Assembly: GCA_016781635.1 (NCBI GenBank)
Contig: JADDPY010000157.1
Location: 1,341-10,186 of the forward strand
Direction of reading: 5' to 3'
Source of the DNA: Rubrobacter sp.
GTDB lineage: Bacteria; Actinomycetota; Rubrobacteria; Rubrobacterales; Rubrobacteraceae
DNA length: 8,846 nucleotides
Positions 1 through 6,372 of this stretch are shown here, piece after piece. The notes beneath the pieces were generated by a model. It was not told where the DNA came from and ran no database searches. It saw nothing but the letters and a program-made list of their open reading frames with translations. The translations under genes and the position numbers were made by a program. The stretch's first letter is position 1. Each line of letters starts with the position of its first letter.

Positions 1-110
1 CCAGCCGCCCGGAGGCCGTCGGCGATCCCTGCGCCCAGGCCCCGGCTCGCGCCGGTGACCAAGGCGACCTTGCCGTCCAACCGGAACCACACACTCATCG
101 GTTTTCGCAT
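1..110 (-). CDS. Short-chain dehydrogenase/reductase, N-terminal part only (cut by window edge)
   Basis: This is the first part of an NAD(P)-dependent SDR oxidoreductase; the rest lies beyond the left edge. The visible residues contain GKVALVTGASRGLGAGIA, which is the first beta strand and the TGxxxGxG dinucleotide-binding motif of classical SDRs. The opening FRLDGKVALVTGAS resembles sugar-acid SDRs of the gluconate 5-dehydrogenase / KduD type, but that part is shared by many SDRs, so the substrate is unknown. Two in-frame ATG codons are possible, at 110 (MRKPMSVW...) and at 98 (MSVWFRL...). Neither has a strong ribosome site; a weak AAAGA precedes the first. It follows the binding-protein gene by 37 to 49 bases on the same strand, so it is probably the next gene of the same operon. 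I am sure of the family and unsure of the start. Confidence 0.82.
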   Translation of the reverse strand, partial: MRKPMSVWFRLDGKVALVTGASRGLGAGIADGLRAA

Positions 111-147
111 TCTTTGCGCATGGACTCGTCGTCCCGGAAGCTCTCGA

Positions 148-1356
148 CTAACCCTCTGCGCCCCGGGTGACGCTCAAGCGGTCCGCGGGCATCTCGAGGG
201 GCTCGGGGAGCGGCTGGATGGTCGCTCCAGGCGTCGGCTCGCCTTTCAGAGCGGCGTTTAGCGAGCTCTCGGGGAGCAGATCCTCCTGAAAGACCTCGGT
301 GACGAAGTCATCCGGGACCTTGCCTTCGGGGAACGTGTTGCACCCGTTCTCGAACTTGTCGCCCTCACAAATCTTGACGTCCTCCGCGGTCACCCACGGC
401 AGCGGAACTTCGACGTTCTTCGGCACCGACTCGTCGCCTTCTTTCAGCACCTTCATGGCGAGTTTCACCGCGTAACCCGCTTGCATGGGCGGCGAGCCGG
501 AAGAAACGCCCGTAAGACCCTGCTCCTGCATCTTGGGATCGGCAAGGGCCAGCCGGAAGGAGTTAGCGTTCTCACCGGTTATTGGCACGAGCGGCCGGTT
601 TGCTGCGAGAAAGGCCTTGAGGACGCCGCTCTCACCGAGCTCGGACCAGACGCCGTCGACCTCTGGGTTCGCGGCCAGCGCTTTCGCGGTCTCCTTCTGG
701 CTCGTCGACGCGTCCCACATGCCATAGTACTCGGCGACGATCTCTATATCAGGGTACTTGTCGAAGACCGCCTTGGCCGTGTCGTAGTGGGTCTGATCGA
801 CCGAGTTGCCCGCAACCCCACGGTTCATGAAGATCTTGCCCTTGCCGCCGAGCTCGTCCGCCAGCCACTGGGCCGTGTTCGCGCCGAAGTAGGGCTTGTT
901 AGGCTCATCGGCGGTACCGGCCGTTATGTAGGAGACGTTCCACGCGCAGGGCTCGGTCACCGTGGCGTCGTACATAAAGAACTTAACGCCCTGCTCGCAC
1001 CCTTGTTTGATGGTCTGGTTGAGCCCGGTCGGGGACACGGGGAAGCTTACTATGGCATCGGCCCCCGCGGCGATCATCGACTGGTACTGAGAGATTTGAG
1101 CCTGAACATCCGTACCGGCGATCTGCTTCTCCACGATCACTTCTTTGTCGTACGGAGGTGTCTTGGCTATGGCCATGGCGAGGTTCGCGGCCTCATCCTG
1201 CCAAAGGTTCCCGCTGTAGCTCAGCGCGATAAAGATCTTCTTCTTGCCCTCGCCGTTGTCCCCGCCTCCGTTGTTTGCGGCGCCTTGACCGCCACAGCCC
1301 ACCAACAACGCTACCGGAATCACGACAAGCAGCGCGGTAAAGAGTAGTTTCTTCAT
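148..1356 (-). CDS. Sugar-type ABC transporter substrate-binding lipoprotein
   Basis: This 402-residue extracytoplasmic binding protein should capture the substrate and deliver it to the two permeases encoded just upstream. The N-terminus is a lipoprotein signal: MKKLL, a hydrophobic stretch, then the lipobox LVGC with the lipidated Cys at residue 21. A Gly/Asn-rich linker (about 22-38) follows, then a type I periplasmic-binding-protein fold starting at KKIFIALSYSGNLWQDEAA. That fold belongs to the ribose/galactose-binding group (Peripla_BP_4-like) used by BPD_transp_2 importers. The ligand is not predictable; the family takes sugars, polyols, autoinducer-2 and nucleosides. The ATG overlaps the stop of the upstream permease (ATGA at 1353-1356). 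A strong AGGAGG site at 1368-1373, 11 nt from the ATG, lies inside the end of that permease gene. The binding protein is the last transporter gene rather than the first, which is less usual for this class. Confidence 0.93.
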   Translation of the reverse strand: MKKLLFTALLVVIPVALLVGCGGQGAANNGGGDNGEGKKKIFIALSYSGNLWQDEAANLAMAIAKTPPYDKEVIVEKQIAGTDVQAQISQYQSMIAAGADAIVSFPVSPTGLNQTIKQGCEQGVKFFMYDATVTEPCAWNVSYITAGTADEPNKPYFGANTAQWLADELGGKGKIFMNRGVAGNSVDQTHYDTAKAVFDKYPDIEIVAEYYGMWDASTSQKETAKALAANPEVDGVWSELGESGVLKAFLAANRPLVPITGENANSFRLALADPKMQEQGLTGVSSGSPPMQAGYAVKLAMKVLKEGDESVPKNVEVPLPWVTAEDVKICEGDKFENGCNTFPEGKVPDDFVTEVFQEDLLPESSLNAALKGEPTPGATIQPLPEPLEMPADRLSVTRGAEG

Positions 1357-2492
1357 TGCGATATCGACCTCCTATGCTCGTTCTGGCTCGCGGCCGACTG
1401 GCCCGGCCCAGCAGCTCCTTTGCTCACGTCCCCATGTCCTTCATCCATATCCTCCTCTCGCTTTCGCGCACGAAGCCGCGCAAAAATGTTGGTACGCGAC
1501 CCGCCTTCTGGTCTCTCTCGTGACAGCACGAGTGCCGCGAGGACGATGGCCCCATAGACGATCTGCTTCCAGCCCTCCGACAACTGCATCGCCGAGATGT
1601 CGGTGCTGACCGTGGTCAGGAGCAGAACGCCGGCCACGGTACCAAGGTACCTGCCTGTTCCCCCCTTGATCGCCGTACCGCCGACGACAACGGCGGCGAT
1701 GGAAGGCAAGAGATAATCGTTGCCGATGCTGAGGTTGGCTCCTGCCGTGAAGCCGAGGAGCATGATCCCCGCGATCGCGCAGCAGAGCCCGCTGACTACG
1801 TAGACGCTCGTAATCAATTGTTTGACGGGGAGCCCCGAGATCCGCGCAACGATCTCCCCGTTCCCCACGGCGTAAAGCCGCTGCCCGTAGGTGGTTCGGC
1901 TCTGAATAAGCCAACCGACGAAGACGAGCGCGGCGAAGAAGAAGATGGTGATGGGGATGCCGAAGATACGACCGGTTCCGAAGAGCTCGCGCAGGACCGG
2001 CGGGGAAGCCCCGGAAGGAGATCCATTGGTCTGTCCTAGCAGGATGCTCGTAGCCATAACCCCGGTTGCCAGCGTCATGATGAAGGGCGGTATTTTCAAG
2101 TACGCGACGCCGATGCCGTTGAACAAGCCTATCAAGATCCCGACACCGAGGGTCAGGAGCACCCCTACGAGCGCGCTGTTCCCCATTGCTCCGGTGATCG
2201 CGCTCATGAACACGGCAGACGCGGTGATGATCGCCGCCACGGAGAGATCGATGCCGCCCGTGAGTATGACGAGGCCCTGACCGAAAGCCACGATGGCCAG
2301 GAAGGATCCGAGGACGAGGATGTTCTCGACCTGGTCCGTGGAGGGGAAGGCGGGGCTGATCAGGCGTGAAAGCGGGATCAAAGCAAGCACGATCAGGTAC
2401 ACGAGGGTCACCTGGCTGATCCCCTTGCGTCTGCGCTCCGGAACCTCCTTAGATCCAGCCCCTTTGGCGTCGGCCTGCGCGGAACCGCTCAT
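1353..2492 (-). CDS. ABC transporter permease (BPD_transp_2 / RbsC-like), second permease
   Basis: This is a 379-residue inner-membrane permease of the ribose-type sugar importer family and would form a heterodimeric pore with the permease at 2489-3490. Family marks are TGGIDLSV at residues 78-85, LFNG at 123-126 and GGTAIKGGTGRYLGT beginning at 271, set among about nine to ten hydrophobic segments between roughly 27 and 324. An N-terminal hydrophilic stretch (1-25) is followed by the first membrane segment. The C-terminal tail, about residues 325-379, is long, charged and low in complexity (RARKREEDMDE..., then Ser/Gln-rich) and probably cytoplasmic; family members usually end soon after the last helix. 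The ATG overlaps the preceding permease stop by four bases (ATGA, 2489-2492), with AAAGGAAGAG as ribosome site. Its own stop overlaps the binding-protein start. Role is firm at family level; substrate unknown. Confidence 0.92.
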   Translation of the reverse strand: MSGSAQADAKGAGSKEVPERRRKGISQVTLVYLIVLALIPLSRLISPAFPSTDQVENILVLGSFLAIVAFGQGLVILTGGIDLSVAAIITASAVFMSAITGAMGNSALVGVLLTLGVGILIGLFNGIGVAYLKIPPFIMTLATGVMATSILLGQTNGSPSGASPPVLRELFGTGRIFGIPITIFFFAALVFVGWLIQSRTTYGQRLYAVGNGEIVARISGLPVKQLITSVYVVSGLCCAIAGIMLLGFTAGANLSIGNDYLLPSIAAVVVGGTAIKGGTGRYLGTVAGVLLLTTVSTDISAMQLSEGWKQIVYGAIVLAALVLSRERPEGGSRTNIFARLRARKREEDMDEGHGDVSKGAAGPGQSAASQNEHRRSISQ

Positions 2493-3490
2493 GACTCTTC
2501 CTTTCTGCCGAGCTTGGCCGTAGCTACGCCGAGCAATACGGCGGCGATCATGACAAGCCCCTGGAACAGGCCGGTCGAAAAGCTCGCAATCCCGAGAACG
2601 AACAAAACCTTCGGGATAATGGCCAGCACCAGAGCACCGATGATGCTGCCGATGGCACTACCCTTGCCTCCGGCAAAACTTGTGCCGCCCAGAGCGACGG
2701 CAGCAAACGTCGTCAGGAGGAAGGGGGTGCCGGCGTTTGGGTTGCCCGTCGATGTCGCGGCACTAAGGGATAGGCCGGCCAGCGCGTACATCGCCCCCGC
2801 GACCCCGAAAGCCCACACCTTTACCGCTCGAGTGCGCACACCGTTCATCGTTGCCGCATCTTCGTCGGCGCCTATTGCGAACAGGTTGACCCCGAAGCGC
2901 GTACGCTTGATCACCAACCAGATGATGACAAGCAAGACGAGCACGACCAGGGCAACCGGGATAGTGCCGCCGATGATACCGGTCACTGGCTCGTAGAAGC
3001 TCGGGGGTACCGTGCCTCCCGGTGCGGCAAGCAGCACGAGTGCCAGCCCCGACAGGATAATGAAAGTGGCTAGCGTTGTGGCGATAGACTCCAACCGCAG
3101 GAAACTAACCAGGCACCCATTGATTAGCCCGACGACAAGACCCAGGGCTACAAGGAGCACCGCGAACGAGAACGCTAAGCCGGCCGAGCTCGGCATCTGG
3201 GTGGCGACGAGGACGTTGACCAGGCTGATTAGGCCGGCGACGGAGAGGTCGAACCCGCCGACGATGAGCACGAGCGTGGCGCCGAAACTGGCGAAGGCCA
3301 AGGCCTGGGCCAGATTCAAAAGGTCTTTAATCTGAAAGGCGTTAAGCCCGCCGGGAAGATAGTAGGTCCAGATCATGAACAAGATCAGGAAAACAACGGC
3401 GGCAAGTAGGACGCTATTGGTGGCGAGAGCTTGCGGGCGAAGCTCCTGCCAGAAGGTACGTTTGCGCGCGACTGCACCGGTCTCTATCAC
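2489..3490 (-). CDS. ABC transporter permease (BPD_transp_2 / RbsC-like), first permease
   Basis: This 333-residue integral membrane protein is one of the two permease subunits of the importer. It has a short cytoplasmic N-terminus (about 1-25) and many hydrophobic segments up to about residue 323. Family marks are VGGFDLSVAGLISLVNV at 77-93, LINGCLVSFLRLESIATTLAT at about 122-142 and ALGGTSFAGGKGSAIGS at 266-282. The start is GTG and overlaps the ATPase stop by four bases (GTGA, 3487-3490). A strong GGGAGGAG ribosome site sits just upstream, inside the end of the ATPase gene, and supports this start. The gene ends in an ATGA overlap with the second permease. It is clearly distinct in sequence from that second permease, so the transporter is a heterodimer. 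The substrate is not predictable from the permease. Confidence 0.92.
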   Translation of the reverse strand: MIETGAVARKRTFWQELRPQALATNSVLLAAVVFLILFMIWTYYLPGGLNAFQIKDLLNLAQALAFASFGATLVLIVGGFDLSVAGLISLVNVLVATQMPSSAGLAFSFAVLLVALGLVVGLINGCLVSFLRLESIATTLATFIILSGLALVLLAAPGGTVPPSFYEPVTGIIGGTIPVALVVLVLLVIIWLVIKRTRFGVNLFAIGADEDAATMNGVRTRAVKVWAFGVAGAMYALAGLSLSAATSTGNPNAGTPFLLTTFAAVALGGTSFAGGKGSAIGSIIGALVLAIIPKVLFVLGIASFSTGLFQGLVMIAAVLLGVATAKLGRKEES

Positions 3491-5010
3491 GCAACTCCTC
3501 CCTCGGTCGCAGGCTCCATAGTGTGGCCCACCGCAGCAGTGAGGAGGTTGTGCTCGGTAAGGTTCGCGCCAGCAAACTCTCCCGCCACACGGCCACCGTA
3601 GAGCGCGTACACGCGATCGCAGAGGCCGACGAGTTCCGGGAGTTCGCTCGAGTACATGAGGACCGAACTGCCCTCGCCGACCAACCGGCGGATAAACTGG
3701 TAGACCTCAAGCTTCGTTGCGGCGTCGATCCCTCGTGCCGGATCGAAGAGGAGCAGGCAGCGGGCCCCGGTCAGGACCGTCTTTCCGATAGCCACCTTCT
3801 GTTGGTTGCCGCCCGAAAGCCGGCCGACGGGACGGTCGAGCACCCCGGGGGCGACGTTCACCGCATCGGCTTCACGGTCCGATCGCTCACGCACACGGCG
3901 CGGGCGGACGAATCCCGAGGTCGAGATCTCCCCAATAATGGGCAGGATCAGGTTCTGCCTAGCAGAGAGCTTCAGGAAGAGAGCCTCCGACTTGCGCTCC
4001 TCAGGGACAAGGGCGATGCCCGGACCCGTCTTGAGAGCTTGCCGGGGGCTGCGGATGCGCACCGGGTCGCCTTCGATCAAGATCTCCCCCCCGGACGGCC
4101 GCCGGAGGCCGTACAGCGACTGAAAGAGTTCTCGTTGACCTTGCCCTTCTAGGGCAGCGACGCCAACGATCTCGCCTTTCTTCAGGGTCAAGTCGACGCT
4201 GTTCAGGACGCCACCATCGACCGAAAGCCCCTTGACCTCGAGCACCGACTCCGTACTCACCGTGTTCTCGCGGGGAGGGAAGGTGGTGTCGAGCGAACGG
4301 CCTATCATCATGCTGATCAACCGGCTCTCGTTGAAGTCGGAGCGTACGAAGGAGCCGACCACACGTCCGTTGCGGAGTACGGTACCTCGTTCGCATATCT
4401 GTCGGATCTCGTTGAGGCGGTGCGATATGTACAGCACCGCGCCGCCACGGTCGGTTACCTTGGCGACGTGCCGAAAAAGCCAATCCGTATCGGTCAGCGC
4501 CGCGGTCGGCTCATCGAGGATGAGCAGGTGCGGCTCGTGGCTGAGCGCCTTGGCGATCTCGAGCCTTTGCTTCGAGGCCAACGTGAGAAGTCCGACCGGA
4601 ATCTCAGGGTCGATCTCGGTCAACTCGTAGCGCTTGAGCAACTCCGACGCACGCCGGCGGGTACGACGCCCGGAGACGAGGCCAACGACACCGCGTGGTA
4701 GTTCCGGGAGAAGCAGATTCTCCGCCACGGTCAAGTTGGGCAGGAGACTCAGCTCTTGAAAGGCGGTCGATATCCCTTTGCCAACGACGTCCCGCGGCGA
4801 TCCCATCGGGAGACGCTCGCCTGCGAGCAGAACATCGCCCGTATCCGGCTGCAACACGCCACTTAAGATTTTTACGAGTGTCGATTTACCGGCGCCATTT
4901 TCGCCAAGGAGAGCATGCACCTCCCCTTCGTTAAGTTCGAGTGACACAGAATCAAGTGCCCTCGTCGCCGCAAACGACTTACTGACGTCTCTGAGGGTTA
5001 CTACTGGCAT
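3487..5010 (-). CDS. Sugar-type ABC transporter ATP-binding protein, tandem nucleotide-binding domains
   Basis: This 507-residue cytoplasmic ATPase powers the importer and contains two nucleotide-binding domains (NBDs), like RbsA/MglA. NBD1 has Walker A GENGAGKST (36-44), Q-loop Q85, Walker B LLILDEPTAAL (from 162) and H-loop H197; its signature is degenerate (LASKQ, 144-148). NBD2 has a degenerate Walker A without Lys (EGQGQREL, 288-295) and a good signature LSGGNQQ (398-404). Its Walker B reads LLLFDPARGID (419-429) where family members such as RbsA have LDEPTRGID, so the usual Asp-Glu pair is Phe-Asp. The intact composite site is therefore NBD1 Walker motifs with the NBD2 signature, the normal asymmetry for this family. 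The ATG at 5010 has a modest GAGAAGAG ribosome site. The gene opens the four-gene transporter block and overlaps the first permease. Confidence 0.94.
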   Translation of the reverse strand: MPVVTLRDVSKSFAATRALDSVSLELNEGEVHALLGENGAGKSTLVKILSGVLQPDTGDVLLAGERLPMGSPRDVVGKGISTAFQELSLLPNLTVAENLLLPELPRGVVGLVSGRRTRRRASELLKRYELTEIDPEIPVGLLTLASKQRLEIAKALSHEPHLLILDEPTAALTDTDWLFRHVAKVTDRGGAVLYISHRLNEIRQICERGTVLRNGRVVGSFVRSDFNESRLISMMIGRSLDTTFPPRENTVSTESVLEVKGLSVDGGVLNSVDLTLKKGEIVGVAALEGQGQRELFQSLYGLRRPSGGEILIEGDPVRIRSPRQALKTGPGIALVPEERKSEALFLKLSARQNLILPIIGEISTSGFVRPRRVRERSDREADAVNVAPGVLDRPVGRLSGGNQQKVAIGKTVLTGARCLLLFDPARGIDAATKLEVYQFIRRLVGEGSSVLMYSSELPELVGLCDRVYALYGGRVAGEFAGANLTEHNLLTAAVGHTMEPATEGGVA

Positions 5011-5113
5011 GATTCTCTTCTCAATCTCTCCCTCGCCTGGCTGCCGGAGGAACGATATGCCCCCTCGCCATGCGCTTCGCAGATCGTCGACGCTTCTCTC
5101 CGCGGGTACCCAC

Positions 5114-5139
5114 GGGCACCCCCTCCTGCGGGGGTGCCC
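5114..5139 (-). other. Perfect GC-rich hairpin in the leader of the transporter block
   Basis: The arms 5114-5123 and 5130-5139 are perfectly complementary over 10 bp (GGGCACCCCC / GGGGGTGCCC) around a 6-base loop. It lies in the 227-base gap between the cyclase stop and the ATPase start. No T-run follows it on the minus strand. On the plus strand the nearest T-run (5155-5159) is 15 bases away and no gene there needs a terminator. It does not look like a standard intrinsic terminator. It could be an mRNA-processing or stabilising stem-loop, or a partial terminator that sets the ratio of transporter to enzymes. The structure is seen directly; the function is inferred. Confidence 0.6.
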
Positions 5140-5154
5140 ACCACAAGCGACAGG

Positions 5155-5182
5155 TTTTTAGCCCCGAAGAAGCAGATCGCAA
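5155..5182 (-). promoter_or_regulatory. Weak candidate internal promoter for the transporter genes
   Basis: On the minus strand TTGCGA (5182-5177, four of six to TTGACA) is followed after 16 bases by TAAAAA (5160-5155, four of six to TATAAT). A start point would fall near 5148, giving a leader of about 140 nt that contains the hairpin at 5114-5139. Matches of this quality arise by chance, so this is only a candidate; the gap before the ATPase is the one place in the cluster where an internal promoter would fit. Confidence 0.25.
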
Positions 5183-5237
5183 GATGCCCAGGGGCCAGGG
5201 TGTCAGGACTGATCACGGGCGCGAAAGAGTCGATCTC

Positions 5238-6191
5238 TTAAACAATGGCGATCGGCCTGACCATCGCGCCTGTCGCTCCTTTGATCCGCAGTGGCAGGCA
5301 AACGAACAGGAACTCGTAGACCTTGTCCCGCGCCAGGTCCTCGACGTGGACGAGTTCGAGGACGTGAATGCCACGCTTGATCAACAGCTCGATGTGGACC
5401 GGGTGCGGGTTTTCGGGATCCGCCGACGGGTTTCGCTCGACGGACTCGTTGTCACCCCCGACGAGCACGACTCCCTTGTCCCCCAGGTAAACGGCCACGT
5501 CGTGCCCGATGCCGGAGCCGAAATGACGTGCCGTCACCTCGGGATCCACGCCCCACGTCCTCATGTACCCCGTGCGGATCAGGACAGCATCGCCCTCCCG
5601 CACCTCGGAGCCTTGGGCCTCAAGAGCACCTTCGACGTCCTCGGCGGTGATCAGGTACTGGCCCTCCAGGACATCAACGCCCTTGTACGCGGCCACGTCG
5701 ACGAGCACCCCGCGGCATATGAACGGGGGGATCGACGAGGCCTCGGCGGCGAGCGGTCCGAAGTCTCCCATGTACTCTTCCTCCGGATAACCCCCGTGCC
5801 AGTGGTTATCCGCCCCGCAAGTTATGTGGCTGAGGGCATCGAGGTGGGTTCCGGTATGGACGGTGCCTATTATGAGTTCGGTGTTGAGCGCCATATTGAC
5901 GCTGTTCTTGCCCCGCCACTCGTCGAAGTCCTTCTGGTTATTCATGCCGCGCGGGGTTCGGTAAGTAGTCATGATGAAGGGAGGGTGCGCGGGAAAGACC
6001 GGCATACCCGGCCACCTGCCCGAATCCAGGTCGTATATCTCGCCCTTGTTCACCAAGGTGAGCGCTTGGAGGAGACTCTCCGATCCGAACTGGTGGACCT
6101 TGCCGAGTTCGTTCTCTTTGTAGTCCGTGCCTGGGATATCGCGAAGATGGACGTGCTCGGCCGTGCGAGCAGTCCTTTGATCGTCACTCAA
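5238..6191 (-). CDS. Cyclase family protein (kynurenine formamidase-like metal hydrolase)
   Basis: This is a cytoplasmic metal-dependent hydrolase of the cyclase / KynB-like family (PF04199), about 317 residues. Counting from the TTG start, the metal-binding motif HTGTHLDALSH lies at 112-122, and PVHIELLIKRGIHVLEL near 264-280 holds the later His and Glu expected near the metal. The end, FLFVCLPLRIKGATGAMVRPIAIV, is the classic family C-terminus. Members hydrolyse N-formylkynurenine or related amides, lactones or cyclic compounds; the substrate here is unknown, and no other tryptophan-catabolism gene is present. The frame opens with GTG at 6200, but that codon has no spaced ribosome site. TTG at 6191 has AGAGAGG (6200-6206) eight bases upstream and overlaps the stop of the small ORF before it (TTGA), so I prefer it. 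The 227 bases after its stop separate it from the transporter genes. Confidence 0.9.
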   Translation of the reverse strand: MSDDQRTARTAEHVHLRDIPGTDYKENELGKVHQFGSESLLQALTLVNKGEIYDLDSGRWPGMPVFPAHPPFIMTTYRTPRGMNNQKDFDEWRGKNSVNMALNTELIIGTVHTGTHLDALSHITCGADNHWHGGYPEEEYMGDFGPLAAEASSIPPFICRGVLVDVAAYKGVDVLEGQYLITAEDVEGALEAQGSEVREGDAVLIRTGYMRTWGVDPEVTARHFGSGIGHDVAVYLGDKGVVLVGGDNESVERNPSADPENPHPVHIELLIKRGIHVLELVHVEDLARDKVYEFLFVCLPLRIKGATGAMVRPIAIV

Positions 6192-6243
6192 CGTGTCCAC
6201 CTCTCTAAAAGAACGCCATCGTCAATAACTTCGTCACTCAACG
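6181..6243. repeat. 13-bp direct repeat at the small-ORF/cyclase junction
   Basis: The sequence TCGTCACTCAACG occurs at 6181-6193 and again at 6231-6243, an offset of 50 bases. On the minus strand the copies read CGTTGAGTGACGA. The upstream copy encodes ALSDE in the 58-residue ORF; the second carries the TTG start of the cyclase and encodes its first residues. Since 50 is not a multiple of three, the copies are read in different frames. It may be chance, a small duplication or a binding site. Confidence 0.5.
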
Positions 6244-6364
6244 CCCGAACTGGGTGCTCTGAGGCAGCCGTCAAATCCGACCGCACAGCAGGAACCCCCA
6301 CGGGTTCGTCGAAATGCTGAAGATCCAGTATTTCAAGGCATCGAATACACCCCTCCTCCCACAT
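6188..6364 (-). CDS. Small 58-residue ORF coupled to the cyclase gene, function unknown
   Basis: This frame starts at ATG 6364, eight bases after the dehydrogenase stop. AGGTGAG (6368-6374) serves as ribosome site and overlaps that stop. The frame stays open for 58 codons and ends in TGA overlapping the preferred TTG start of the cyclase (TTGA). The peptide begins MWEEGCIRCLEILDLQHF, has a proline/valine-rich middle (EPVGVPAVRSDL) and an acidic end, ALSDEVIDDGVLLERWTR. It has no signal peptide or membrane segment. Two Cys (residues 6 and 9) make a CxxC pair, possibly incidental. I do not recognise the family. It fills the gap between two enzyme genes and shows the same overlap style as the rest of the operon, which supports translation. 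Against it, third-position GC is about 52 percent, lower than I would expect of the neighbours. It could be a genuine small protein, a coupling ORF or the remnant of a larger gene. Confidence 0.55.
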   Translation of the reverse strand: MWEEGCIRCLEILDLQHFDEPVGVPAVRSDLTAASEHPVRALSDEVIDDGVLLERWTR

Positions 6365-6372
6365 CGACTCAC

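Noticed and set aside
95..121. 8-codon frame ending in an ATGA overlap with the inner SDR start at 98
   Set aside because: Very short with no convincing ribosome site; the other in-frame SDR ATG at 110 would remove the overlap.
481..1347. 288-codon plus-strand open frame opposite the binding protein
   Set aside because: Antisense shadow of a clear lipoprotein gene, with no recognisable domain.
5114..5159. Hairpin plus TTTTT as a plus-strand intrinsic terminator
   Set aside because: The T-run begins 15 bases after the stem, and no plus-strand gene ends nearby.
5001..5216. 71-codon minus-strand frame in the gap before the ATPase
   Set aside because: The GTG start lacks a ribosome site, the frame reads through the perfect hairpin, overlaps the ATPase start by ten bases, and the peptide looks random (Gly/Arg/Ser-rich).
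5070..6320. 416-codon plus-strand open frame opposite the cyclase gene
   Set aside because: It lies antisense to a gene with clear family motifs from end to end; such long shadows are common opposite high-GC genes, and its translation shows no domain.
6328..6348. GTATT ... AATAC inverted repeat in the small ORF as another LacI operator
   Set aside because: The arms are 5 bp with an 11-13 base spacer and no central CG arrangement, unlike the main operator.
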